Assembly: GCA_944990035.1 (NCBI GenBank)
Contig: CALYLX010000017.1
Location: 41,734 to 105,733, forward strand
Length of the DNA: 64,000 nt
Direction: 5' to 3'
Origin: Clitopilus passeckerianus
Lineage: Eukaryota > Basidiomycota > Agaricomycetes > Agaricales > Entolomataceae
Of this stretch, positions 35,585 through 46,435 are shown one piece after another. The first letter of the stretch is position 1. The number at the start of each line of letters is the position of its first letter. The notes beneath the pieces were generated by a model. That model worked only from the letters and a program-made list of their open reading frames with translations. It made no database searches and was not told where the DNA came from. A program made the position numbers and the translations under genes.

Positions 35585-35641
35585 AGGTGCAGGTCAACCA
35601 GGGCGTGTGTTACGTAAAACAGACCTCTGCCAGCTTTTTTG

Positions 35642-37449
35642 ATGTTTCCCGTTCGGCGCTGTGTTCGACCTTATGCTTGGAATCTGATAACGCTAGGCAG
35701 ACAATTGAGGTTCATGTCTTCAAGGATGATTCTTGACACATTGCCTCCGCCGTATCGTCGTAGCTTGCAGGAGCCTCTGGATCGAAGCGTTTTCAGGAAG
35801 GACGTCACAGTCTTGGCTGCTCGGACACCTCCAGCGAAGACAACGTCTGTGCTAAAGGCACCTCAGCTACGAGGGTATATGTTCTACTATTCTCGAAATA
35901 TTCAAGATTTACTGACATGACTCAAGAGCGATCATAGATATTCCCAAAGTGAAGACGGTAGAAAGTGACCCAAGTAGCCCAGGAGACCGTCTTGTTCTGC
36001 TGAAAGCCAAAGACGAAGGTATGATTTGAATTGTTTGAAAAGTGTGGCGTTTTCTGACCGACCACTTTGCAAGTTAGGTGAACTTTCTCCAGAAGCTAGA
36101 AACTTCATCATTGCCGAGACGAATGGACTTGTACCCTTCACAATAAATTTAGACTATGACTGGTGGTCGCATGGTGAGTACGCACAAAGTCGTCCTCGAG
36201 TGTTAATTGACATTCAATTAGATGATATCCTGCAAGCCCTACTGCCAGAAGAACTTCGAGCAGGCGCACCAAGTGGTTTTGCTGCAACAGGACACATAGC
36301 ACACGTTAATCTCAACGAGGAGTATCTCCCGTATAAACATCTCATCGGCCAGCTGATTCTCGATGTAAGTAATCTCAAGGGCATCTCGTCTTCCCGTGAA
36401 GAGAACTTACCCTCAGAATATTACAGAAAAACAAGAATATCACCACTGTTGTGAATAAGCTGAATAGCATCGATCATGTATACCGGTTCTTCAAGATGGA
36501 ACTTCTTGCGGGAGAGCCAAACTATGTCGTAGAACATGTGAGCAATTCCAGTTCCTCATTTCTCCGATGATGCCTGACCGTTGCCCTACAGCACGAAGCT
36601 GATTGCCGTTTCACGTTTGACTTCACTAAAGTATACTGGAATTCGCGACTTCACACAGAACATGCCAGACTAGTGGATATGTTCAACCCGGAGGATGTGA
36701 TAGCTGATGGCTTTGCTGGTGTTGGGCCATTTGCGGTACCGGCAGCCAAGAAAGGATGCGCAGTGTTGGCCAACGACCTTAATCCAGAAAGTGCCAAGTA
36801 TCTGCAACTCAATGTTCAAAATAACCATGTGAGGCCATACCTTACATTGAAGAAATAACTGTGGCTGATCGATATATAGGTCGATAAGATTGTCCGCGTA
36901 ACATGCGAAGATGGTCGTGATTTCATCAAGAACGCGCCCAGGCGCTGTGCAGAAGAAGCCTTTCCAGGATATGCACCTCCCATAAGTCGAACAAAGGAGA
37001 TTAGGAAGAAGAAACAGATTGCTAAAGGGCGGGAGACCTCACCATCTCCTGCGCCGACTGGTCCTCCGAGACGGCGAATATCGCACTTTGTCATGAATCT
37101 TCCAGACTCCGCAATCACTTTCCTCGATGCTTTTCGCGGTATTCTAGCGGGAGACGGGTTACAGGAAATATACGATGTTACGCCGATGGTACATTGTCAC
37201 TGTTTCTCTCGAGAGGCCGAGTTAGTCAAAGCCGAAGTAGACATAAGACAGGTGGGACTGATCCATTCTCGGAACAGCCTTCAGTGACTGACATATTGGA
37301 CGTGGCAGAGGGTCGAGGAGAAGTTAGGGGCACCACTGGCAGAGGAATTTAGTTTGCATCTGGTCCGTTCGGTTGCTCCCAACAAGGAGATGTATTGTAT
37401 CAGCTTTAGGCTACCACCTGCGGTTGCATTTGCTGCAGAGGGAATGTAA
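35642..37449 (+). CDS. TRM5: tRNA (guanine37-N1)-methyltransferase Trm5
   Basis: Methylates G37 next to the anticodon to prevent frameshifting. Eight exons (35642-35874, 35927-36018, 36078-36173, 36222-36364, 36427-36537, 36592-36828, 36880-37251, 37309-37449) give 474 aa. Motifs: the D1/D2 region GFAATGHIAHVNLNEEYLPY and IGQLILDKNKNITTVVNKL; VYWNSRLHTEHARLVDMF; the AdoMet site VIADGFAGVGPFAVPAAKKG; CAVLANDLNPESAKYLQLNV; HFVMNLPDSAITFLDAF with the NLP motif; and VTPMVHCHCFSR. The first 25 residues (FPVRRCVRPYAWNLITLGRQ) are Arg-rich without acids and look like a mitochondrial presequence; a second ATG at residue 25 could give the cytosolic/nuclear form, as known for yeast Trm5. Confidence 0.95.
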
Positions 37450-37788
37450 CAAGATAACTTCTGGATAGATCACCGTCATGTTTTTTCTTCGGCCTTTGAG
37501 CGGGCCATTGATCCGTTGCGGGTTCTTCACCCGACGTCTCAAAAACGATCGGCTTTAAGAAAATGGCAGCAATTTTATGGACATAAGAAGCGGAGAAACT
37601 GGGTAAAAGTCAATTATTCCGAATGTTGATTACCAAAGATAGCAATTTCCGAAAGTGAAGCATGTCAGAAAAAAGCGGCTAGTTTACCCGAACATCCAAG
37701 CATCCCCGGATCCCTCCTCAACCAAGTTCTCCAAAAAATCTATACCCTACCGCTCTTTGGATCTCTCATACTTCTAATCTAGCCCACC

Positions 37789-40700
37789 ATGGCACCTTCT
37801 TCATGTCTTTTTCCGACGGTGCACAACGACTCTCCTGCCGGTACCGGCTCCTCGTTGACAACAGCAGCAATAAAGTCCGTTCGGACTGCCTTGGACGTTC
37901 CCGAACGAGAGCTCAAAAGATGGAGACGTGTGTTCGATACCCACGCGAAGGATGTCAATGGCGAGAAGTCAGTGCTTGATTCTTGAATTCAGCATGCTGT
38001 TCCCATGTCTATTGACAATGGGATCACATGGCCCATGTTCTTAACAGACTTACAAGGGACAACGCCGAAAGCCTAGCCTCATTTACTGATCACAATTCTT
38101 TCACTTCCACAGGTATTTGGATCCCGAAAGCTTCGTCAATGCCATCGCACCTAAAGACGACCTTTCGACCATCGGCCGCGCTCAATTTGCTATCCTCTTT
38201 CGCGTGGCCGATACCTCGAGGCGTGGTCTAGTGTCATGGGAGGACTTTACCGTCTTCGAGACCTTATTGAAGCGCCCCGATGCTGACTACTGGATGGCTT
38301 TCCAGTACTTCGATGTGTAGGTACCAGGTTCTGGGTGCGCCCGCGGTTCGACCTGACACGTAGTACTTCTAGTGACAACGATGGCTTCATTACTTATAAT
38401 GAGTTCAAGAGCGTCTTCTCGGCCAACATTGGTCCTGATGCCATTCCTTTCGATTTCGATTGGTACGTCGTATTTCATTCAATTGGCTATCTTGACAGAA
38501 ATCTAAGCGAGCTTCCCCTGTTAGTGACTGGATCAAGTTATACCTCGGAAAGAAGAACGGAACCCATGTTCTAGGATGTATGTTTACGCCACATCTACTT
38601 CTATAGCAGCCGACTAACAGGAGTCGCTCAGACAATGAATTTACCCAGCTTATGAAGGGTTTGCAAGGCGAACGTCTTCGTCAAGCCTTTAGATATCTAG
38701 ATGCCGACCAAGACGGTTTCATCCGACCGGATGAGTTCAAACGAATTATTTTAGTACATACCTCAATTAGTGGCGCTGAGTGGTCCACTGATCCTCAGGT
38801 CTTTAGGAAACTGCTGGCCATAAACTTTCAGAAGCCGTTATAGAGAGGTTGCCAACGCTATGCACATTGAGCCCCGGACAGAAGATATCCTACGCAGAAG
38901 TAATTGCTTTCCATAATGTCATTAGGCGTAAGTCATCCTCCATACTTTCCCTTGATCCGTTTGCTTAAGAAATGTGTTTCCAGAGATGGACATGGTTGAA
39001 CGGTAAGTACTAAGGCTTCCGTGGAAGGCACAGTAATTTTGACAGTTTTGAAGTGTCATTCGTGAAGCCATCCGGAAGTCGAAGGACGGAAGAATAGACC
39101 AGTCTGAATTTCTCAACTACTCCCAATCGAGTTCTCGTTACTCTCTTTTCACGCCCATGGAGGCCTCTATCATCTTCCACTTCGCTGGTCGAGGATCGAG
39201 TAACTCGAGATTGGCCCTCATTGATTTTGCGCAACTTTTGGATCCCAAGTGGAACCCCCCACACGAGGAAGAAATCAGCCCGGCCCCTCAATCTTTCCTG
39301 CAAGGCTTTGCGATGTCAGCGTACAGTTTCGTGCAAGGCGGTTTCGCCGGGGCTTTTGGCGCTACAATCGTGTATCCTATAGATATGGGCAAGTGTTTTT
39401 CCTTCTTCGAGTACAAACATTCACTGACCTGCCCTTAGTCAAGGTATGGTTTGAGGCTCGTTATCTGGGCATGTACTGAACCGCCGATGTTGTTTCTATA
39501 GACTCGGTAAGAATTTGTTCCGACACTGACTTTAGGGTTTCTAATGATCTTTTAGCATGCAAAACCAGCGAAGCTCCGTTGTGGGGCAGCTGCTTTACAA
39601 AAACAGTCTTGACTGTGCGAAGAAGATCCTTCGCAATGAGGGATTCAAGGGTTTCTACCGAGGATTAGGCCCTCAGCTTATTGTGAGGATGTCGAGATAT
39701 TTGAATTTATCCATTGCTGACCATGATTTTATAGGGTGTCGCACCAGAGAAGGCAATCAAACTGACAGTCAACGATTTCGTCCGCTCTCTAACTACAGAC
39801 CCCGAAACCGGTCGCATCAAACTGGGTTGGGAGTTCGTAGCTGGTGGCACTGCCGGTGGATGTCAAGTGGTGCGTTGATTGTTGTCGTATCAAGACTGTT
39901 CAATCACTAATGGAAATCTGCCTAGATTTTCACCAACCCGTTGGAGATTGTGTAAGTCGTTCCGATCGAAAATGGTTTGTATGTGTCGCTGAAGTTTTGC
40001 TGCCGATCAGGAAAATTCGTCTCCAGGTCCAAGGGGAGGCTGCCCGAGTGGAAGGCATTGCACCAAAGGGTGCCGTACATATTGTTCGCCAACTCGGTAT
40101 CGTAGGTCTCTACAGGGGGGCTTCAGCTTGCTTGTTGCGCGATATTCCTTTCTCCGCCATCTACTTCCCCGCCTACTGGCATTTCAAGAAGGATTTGTTC
40201 AATGAAGGACACAATGGAAAGAAGTTGTCATTCATGGAGACATTGTCAGCTGCGGCTTTAGCGTATGTCGTTGGCTCATTAACCGAGGCATCGTTATGCT
40301 CATGATTGATTGCAACAGTGGCATGCCTGCAGCCTACCTCACCACACCCGCAGGTCTGCATCGAACACTTTTCTGTTACTGATTGGCCCTGGACACTGAC
40401 AGTTCTTCTCTAGATGTCGTGAAGACCCGTCTGCAAGTCGAAGCCAGGAAAGGTCAAACCCATTACAAAGGACTTGTTGATGCCTTCGTCAAAATTTGTG
40501 AGCCTATTTTGCGGTCCGATGTTGTGGAACCTAATCGGATATGACCGTTTGATAGATCGGGAAGAAGGTTTCCGCGCCCTGTTCAAGGGAGGGCCCGCTA
40601 GAGTTCTCCGTAGCAGTCCCCAGTTTGGCTTCACTCTCCTTGGTAAGATCCAGTACTTCGGTATTTGTAGGTGATTGGCGCTGACGGGACTTTTTTTTAC

Positions 40701-41058
40701 ACAGGGTATGAGACACTCAAAACCTATGTAAGTTTCTACATCTCTGATCAGCAAACAAAACTTCTCAAACACATGACTTTGCTTCTTTCGTTTCCTAGTT
40801 CCCGGTAAGCTCCATATTACAGTTCAGGTCTGGTTCAATCCTCATTTCAAAATACCATAGTTCCCCTGGGCAGATGCACCAAGAACCGTGGAGACCGCAC
40901 TCACTACGAAACCGGACGAAATGTCACAGATCCGTGCAAGGAATGCACTCAAAATTCTACTCGATGTTCACGGGGATTTCGGAAGGAGGGCAGCTCTATC
41001 TGGAGTTCCGTTGCCATTCTCTTCCAGGAGGCAGTCTACGCAACAAGACACCCAATAG
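37789..41058 (+). CDS. AGC1: Ca2+-regulated mitochondrial aspartate/glutamate carrier (aralar/citrin type)
   Basis: Inner-membrane exchanger of aspartate for glutamate, part of the malate-aspartate shuttle. Twenty exons sum to 702 codons (701 aa; citrin-like length). The N-terminal half has EF hands ([45 protein letters not shown]). The C-terminal half has three mitochondrial-carrier repeats with the signatures PIDMVKTRMQ, NPLEIVKIRLQV and [14 protein letters not shown]. The first signature is encoded by an exon ending 39388, 5-nt exons at 39439-39443 (TCAAG) and 39502-39506 (ACTCG), and an exon from 39556. Other tiny exons are 38984-39002 (19 nt), 39926-39951 (26), 40705-40727 (23) and 40799-40804 (6). 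Intron 39389-39438 starts GCAAGT. Confidence 0.94.
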
Positions 41059-41228
41059 ATACACAACCTGTAATCATGTTGATCAGCCAATCGGACAGGG
41101 TTTCTCGAATACCGCATGCAAAGCCCCTTGGAAACATATCATCTGCCAATTGAGTGTTCGCGTGCGAAATATTGATGCGTACGTGATGGATATGCCATGG
41201 TTGCGATTGGTGACCGTGTCGACTCGAA

Positions 41229-41387
41229 TATATATTGCTCATCCATCGCAATGACTGAATTCACCCGCTTCGTTTCCTTTCGTTCTTCTTTCCGTTTCGT
41301 TCTCCTTCAGTCCTTTCTTTTAAAGACGGTGAGTACCTTCATTCGATTTCAATTTATCCGAGGTACTGACTTTCGAGTCTTTACTAG
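41229..41387 (+). promoter_or_regulatory. Promoter and 5'-leader intron of the Thr-rich secreted protein
   Basis: TATATAT at 41229-41235 is followed by a pyrimidine-rich stretch (41265-41320), common before strong fungal start sites, and by a well-formed 59-nt intron in the leader (41329-41387; donor GTGAGT, branch ACTGAC, acceptor CTAG). The start codon follows 135 bp later. Sequence evidence only. Confidence 0.45.
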
Positions 41388-41522
41388 CGCTTGTCGCTCT
41401 TTGGCTTGCCGTGCCAGATCGCAATTACTGCAAGACAGTCTCCTCACAAGCGTAGACCGCTCTTCGTCTCGACTTCACCTTTTCCCACATTTTTGCATCA
41501 AGCAGTTTACTTTCGTTAAATC

Positions 41523-43083
41523 ATGAAGTCATTTTTCCTGGGTCTTGCCCTCCTCGGGTCGGCGGCAGCCCAAATAAAAGTTAACGGCGTCACCACTGTT
41601 CAAGCTTCAAGCACACCAGGAGCATCTGCAAGTGGACCTGTCGATGCTGCAGCTACCCCCTCACCAGCTGCACCAGAAGCCAAGGCAGCCGCACCAGCTC
41701 CTACTGGCTTTTACCAGACCATGTCCTACGATCAGTATAAGAATGGTGGTTACCAGCAATTGGAATGTGGTTATGGTTACGTCCGGCAGAATGGTCATTG
41801 CGTTCCAGAATCTTGGGTATGTTCTCCCTGAGTCCAGTTTCGGTGCTTGTTCCTGATCGGCATTTCAGTACACCTACCAAGGTGAATGTTATGCGACGAT
41901 CATCATCAACCAGTCAGTATCCAAAATTGCACGAAGTATGAATCTTACTGACATTTTCGTAGGGGCAGCCACAACAACAACTGCTACCAGCAAACTGTCA
42001 CGCAGACTTACCATGACACCGTTACGAAGACTGAGGTCAAGACCGTCCCGACCACAGTCACTATGCACGAGACCGTGCATGTAACAGACATCATGCATGT
42101 TACGGCTACCAAGGTCTTCACATCCATCGAGGTCAAGCCCACTACTCGCGTTTGGGTATCAACCGAGGTCATCGACAGGACCAAGACCGTCGAGCACACC
42201 ATGACTGCTACTGAGACGAAGACGCAGACCAATGTCTACACCAGGACTGCCACCGAGACTGACACCGCTACCCAGACAGTCAAGGAGACGCAGACCAACT
42301 TCGTTACCAAGACTCAGCTGCAGACTGTGGTCGTTCCCACTACCTATACCAAGGTCTGGGTTAGCACTCGTGTCGTCGACAACGTAAGAACTTCAGCCTT
42401 GAATTCGAGATGCATATTTTAATCTAGCTCTTCGTTACAGACCAAGACAATCGCCGAGACTATGACTGCTACTGTGACCGACAAGATCACCTCCGTCCAG
42501 ACTGCTACGAAGACAGAAACGATGACCGATCGGGTCACCATGACCGACACTGTCACCAAGGTTGAGCCCACCACTTACGTGAAGACCTGGGTTCAGACGA
42601 AGACGATCGACAACGTGAGTACCCAATACCTCGCTCGCTTTTGGGTCATCCGCTCAAACTTTTCTCTCAGACCAAGACGATGTTAGAGACCGTTACGTCT
42701 ACAATGGTTGAGAACAAGACGCAGCTTGTCACTACTACTTACCTTGCCACCGCTACCGCGACTGAGACCCAAGTGGTCAAGGAGACCGGCCTTTCCGAAT
42801 GCTTGGGCAAGGTACGCAGGTTCAACCATCAAAAGAGACCGCCTCGTTGACATTTTGTTGTCTGCAGTGCAAGTCCAAGTGGATGATGAGTGCTGGAAAT
42901 AGCGACGGATATAACACCTATGCCTCGCCATCAAGCACCGCATATAGTACAGCGACTTCTGTCCCAGAATCTAGCAACTCCTACGGCTATGGCTCAAGCA
43001 GCCCCTCGTACGGTGGCTCCTCGAGCGGCTATGATTCAAGCAGTCCTTCCTATGGTGGCTCTTCCAACGGCTATGGTTACTAA
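41523..43083 (+). CDS. Secreted Thr-rich repeat protein with Gly/Tyr/Ser tail (cell-wall type)
   Basis: Probable extracellular or cell-wall protein; no enzymatic domain. Six exons (41523-41816, 41869-41912, 41963-42383, 42441-42614, 42671-42811, 42868-43083) give 429 aa. Signal peptide at residues 1-17 (KSFFLGLALLGSAAAQ), an Ala/Pro/Ser linker, then a small Cys-containing block (LECGYGYVRQNGHCVPESWY, YQGECYATIIINQ, HNNNCYQQ). About 220 residues of Thr/Val/Lys repeats follow (TKTVEHTMTATETKTQTNVY, PTTYVKTWVQTKTIDNTKT) with no hydrophobic core, likely heavily O-glycosylated. A Cys pair (SECLGKCKSKW) and the repeat SSSPSYGGSSSGY, SSSPSYGGSSNGYGY close it. Two introns fall at the same point of the repeat, before TKT. 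There is no GPI-anchor signal. Confidence 0.85.
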
Positions 43084-43536
43084 ACCGTTTCGTTTCACTT
43101 CCGTGCAATGCCCTGATCTGCCGTCACGCCACCCTCACGTCTAGTCGTAGATTACTTTAGTTCGTTGGCGCCATGGACTTTTGGACAATCCTATCTATTT
43201 TGGCTTCTTTGATATCACGTATATTCTTGGTGCATTAATTTTCGTTGTTGGGAAGTCTTTATCTAGTACGCATCTGGCTTACGAGCTATTCTAACTCACT
43301 GTTCCAAAACGTTGTGTCTAGTACATGTCATGCAATGGAAAGCAGTGGAATAATCGCCCGTCATGACTGAGTTCCGAAGCCTCGGTCAGCAGATGGTGAG
43401 TAATTCAGCGCGGCCATGAACTGATTACCCCCAAGCATGGCGCAATCATCACCTGGTCTGTTGCAGCTATCGTATAAAATCTCAACCGTACATTTTGAAG
43501 ACTCTCAGGAGATCTCTTTAACGAACTGTCCTAGAC
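43084..43536. other. Intergenic region
   Basis: About 450 bp between two genes on the plus strand. It must hold the terminator of the Thr-rich gene and the promoter of the thioredoxin-like gene. I see no other gene or repeat. Confidence 0.5.
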
Positions 43537-44071
43537 ATGCCTCTCAGCTATGCCAGCGATCCTACCGATCCCGCAGACCTGAAGGGACCACTGGAGGAAT
43601 ATCTCATCTTCTTTTCTTCAATCGTCGATGGTAAACTGTGGTGCCCGGTGCGGCAACATGTTATTCTTGATATTAAGGTTACGGATTAAACGATTTCATA
43701 GGATTGCAGCGATGTAGATAAGCTGGTTCAAGACACGTTCAGTCCGTCGGATGCCCCCTCCGCTCGGATTGTATACGTTGGTGACCGAACCGCGTGAGTT
43801 GACACCTCCAGCTACTTGGGGCTAGCTTAAAATAGCCTGACATCTGAATCCTCTATGTAGGTGGAAACGTCCGGCGGAGAATATCTATCGCGAACAACCA
43901 TGGAACATCTCTAGTGTCCCAACTATCGTCAAGTTGATAGATGTGAGTACCAGTAATTGCTTGGCATGGACAACTCGAGAAACCTTCAACTCAACATTTC
44001 AGGGCGTCGAGACTGCTCGGCTAGTTGACGATGAGATAGCAAGCAAACTCGGTTCATGGATCCGAGGATGA
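43537..44071 (+). CDS. TXNDC17-like thioredoxin-fold protein
   Basis: Cytosolic disulfide reductase of the TXNDC17 (TRP14) group. Four exons (43537-43647, 43702-43793, 43861-43942, 44003-44071) give 117 aa. The group's hallmark active site WCPDC is present: GKLWCP ends exon 1 and DCSDVDKLVQDTF begins exon 2, so the intron splits the CxxC. YVGDRTAWKRPAENIYREQP, SSVPTIVKLIDG with the cis-Pro and a C-terminal helix complete the fold. It converges with the MoaC gene, 75 bp between stops. Confidence 0.93.
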
Positions 44072-44146
44072 GGACCATAATAGAATACACTTGTAAATTA
44101 TCGCAGTGTGTGTCCTGGACGCGCCACCGCAATGGATCCACAGCAC

Positions 44147-44797
44147 CTAATTTGACTTATTGAAGTCCCCGCTTCTTCCTCCTGACTTGTGCGAAACATA
44201 GATCCCACCAATTTTCATCTCTTTCCCTGCAACCGCCTTCAACATGTCCCAAACCGTCAGCAAGCCAACTGACACCGCAGTTAGCGCCTCCATCTCGACA
44301 CCAGTCTTACCTTCCGTGACCGCAGTCGCTTCACAAACAACCTTATATCCACCATCTTCAGCTGTTTCTGGTGTCAATATGACGGCTATCTTGCTCAGAG
44401 GTAACGGATGACACAAAGGGATGAGGTCAGATGTTTTCTTTGCACCCATTATGGCAGCCAGCTGGGCAACTGTCAAGGCATCGCCCTTCCTCCTTGCTTT
44501 CTCCACCTTCGGGTCAGGAGTCGAATCAGCAGGATAAGTCGCAGTTAGCAGCTCGTAAGCTTTCTCGGGTATAGAGATATAGCCTATTGCGGTGGCGATG
44601 CGTTTGGAAGGCGATTTATCACTCACGTCCACCATGGATGCGCGGCCGCTGTCGTCAAGATGGGTCAGAGACTTCTGGGTGGAGGTGGTACTATATAGGC
44701 GGTGGACAGAGAGGGGTGCACGTGGGGACGAAAGGAATGGTGTTTTGAATGAACGTGTCCAAAGGGTATCGTGTCCTGTAATGCGGCGACGACTCAT
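44147..44797 (-). CDS. MOCS1B: Cyclic pyranopterin monophosphate synthase (MoaC / MOCS1B)
   Basis: Converts the MoaA product to cPMP, the first stable molybdenum-cofactor intermediate. A single exon encodes 216 aa. The first 38 residues (SRRRITGHDTLWTRSFKTPF, then SVHRLYSTT) look like a mitochondrial presequence. The MoaC core reads LTHLDDSGRASMVDVSDKSP, DALTVAQLAAIMGAKKTSDL, IPLCHPLPLSK, VCEATAVTEGKTGVEMEALT and LTVWDMLKAVAGKEMKIGGI, including the catalytic His/Lys/Asp motifs. It lies 70 bp downstream of the MoaA stop, on the same strand, with an intron between the two frames and no room for an obvious separate promoter, so both probably share a transcript. Confidence 0.95.
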   Translation of the reverse strand: MSRRRITGHDTLWTRSFKTPFLSSPRAPLSVHRLYSTTSTQKSLTHLDDSGRASMVDVSDKSPSKRIATAIGYISIPEKAYELLTATYPADSTPDPKVEKARRKGDALTVAQLAAIMGAKKTSDLIPLCHPLPLSKIAVILTPETAEDGGYKVVCEATAVTEGKTGVEMEALTAVSVGLLTVWDMLKAVAGKEMKIGGIYVSHKSGGRSGDFNKSN

Positions 44798-44808
44798 ATT
44801 GGTATAAC

Positions 44809-44858
44809 CTATGACATGGTTGAGATATGAGCATAACTAGCGAAGGGTCCTAGCTTAC
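44809..44858 (-). other. Predicted intercistronic intron between MoaA and MoaC
   Basis: On the minus strand a 50-nt GT-AG intron (donor GTAAGC, branch CTCAAC, acceptor CATAG) lies 9 nt after the MoaA stop codon; removal leaves a 20-nt spacer before the MoaC ATG. Two alternative donors just before the stop (GTTGAG at 44872, GTGGTT at 44875) with the same acceptor would remove the stop and join both proteins in frame. Confidence 0.6.
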
Positions 44859-44867
44859 AGAAAAGAC

Positions 44868-46316
44868 TCAACCACCAATCAGGATCATAGGTCTGTTCGT
44901 AACTACGTCAATGTCTTCCATGCCAGCATGCTTGGCCTGCTTCCCGGTGACAGCTCCTCCGATGATGCGTAGGAGTTCTGCATCTGAAGCCCCCCTCCGC
45001 ATTTCATCTCTCAATGAAACTTCTTTCGCATCAAAGAGGCAGACCTGGGGGTGGGTAGTCAGATTGAGTCAGACTGGAACTAGGTTGCATACCTTTATCT
45101 GACCATCAGCTGTGAGCCGTAGGCGATTGCACGACGAGCAGAAATGGTCCGACATGCTGCTGATAAAACCGAAGCTGCCAATGTATCCGGGAACGCTCCA
45201 TGATCTCGCGGTGTCATTGAGCTCATCGGCTTCACGTCTGAGGGAACCGTATCTCTCTGTGAGCATGTCTAGGAGCACATCAGAAGGTACCATCTTCTTC
45301 TTGTCCCACTTGTTGCCTGAAGATTCGTATATGTGGTCAGAATAAGTTCCAGCCGTGATAAGCATGGAGAGTACCAGTGAAGGGCATGAATTCGATGAAA
45401 CGAACAGACAAAGGTTTGTCCTTGGTCATTTCAACAAATTCAAAGATTTCGTGGTCGTTCAGGCCTTTGATAACCACTACGTTGAGCTTCACGGACTGTA
45501 GTTTAGATTCAAGGGCTACATTCAAGGCCTTCAGGACGGCTTCGTGCCCTCTCCGCCGCGTGATAAGCTCAAACTTGAAGGGGTCCATCGTGTCCAAACT
45601 ATAAAGAGTCAATAACAGACAAAAAGGGCGTGGGGGAGGGCGGACCTGAGATTCAAATGAGAAAGGCCTCTATCAATGTAGTCGGGGAGACGCCTATGCA
45701 GGGCTAATCCGTTGGTGGTCATCGCAATAGATTTGAGGCCGAGTGGTCTGAGTTCATTGAGACTGCCTAAGAACGGAAGCTTGGTTAGGATATTTAGCTC
45801 ATAGGTATGAATTTACTCACTAATGATTTCTGCAATGCCTTTCCTCACGGTAGGTTCACCGCCCGTTAATCGGATCTTCGTTACACCATTCTTGACAAAC
45901 AGCGTGGCCAACCGCAGCACCTCATCATTTGTCAGAAGCTTTCCGTCCGGGGAGAGTTCTATGCCGTCTTCAGGCATACAGTAGAAACCTGATAAGAAGG
46001 TCAGGGCTCGCTTCGAAGAGGTAGCTGACCAAACGGACATCGTAGATTGCACTTTTCGGTTAGTGAGATCCGGAGGTAGTCATGCCTTCGGTTGAAGGTA
46101 TCTATGAGGGCCGGTGAGAAGGGTCTTGTCGCGTCAATTTCTGCTATCCTTGACTAGAATCATTCAGTTCAAATCACCAGGTGCCGTCAAGCCTCTACAC
46201 ACCTGAACTTGTGCACGAAGGCCAGCTTGTAGTTGGGTCGAAATATACCGCAGGCACTTTGACTGTAGCCCACGTCGACAACCAGCCGCTGCTGAGAGAT
46301 TCTTGAGAACCATCAT
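44868..46316 (-). CDS. MOCS1A: GTP 3',8-cyclase (MoaA / MOCS1A), radical SAM
   Basis: First enzyme of molybdenum-cofactor synthesis, mitochondrial in eukaryotes. Seven exons (46316-46203, 46150-46039, 45988-45821, 45766-45646, 45598-45375, 45316-45093, 45044-44868) give 379 aa. An Arg-rich N-terminus ([20 protein letters not shown]) fits a presequence. The radical-SAM cluster [15 protein letters not shown] (CxxxCxxC) is completed across an intron; [15 protein letters not shown] and [11 protein letters not shown] follow. The C-terminal 4Fe-4S ligands sit in [19 protein letters not shown]. The protein ends RPMILIGG: the terminal Gly-Gly is required for activity in the human protein. MoaC follows downstream on the same strand; PUP3 diverges upstream (215 bp). 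Confidence 0.95.
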
Positions 46317-46435
46317 GGTGAGCTGAGTCAAGTTTCCGTCGACCCCATTTGACTTGTGAAGCCCAAGGTAATACAGAAATCCAACAGAGCGTGACTGTGT
46401 CAATCAGTCAATCTCGTGACAGATTTGTGACGGCG

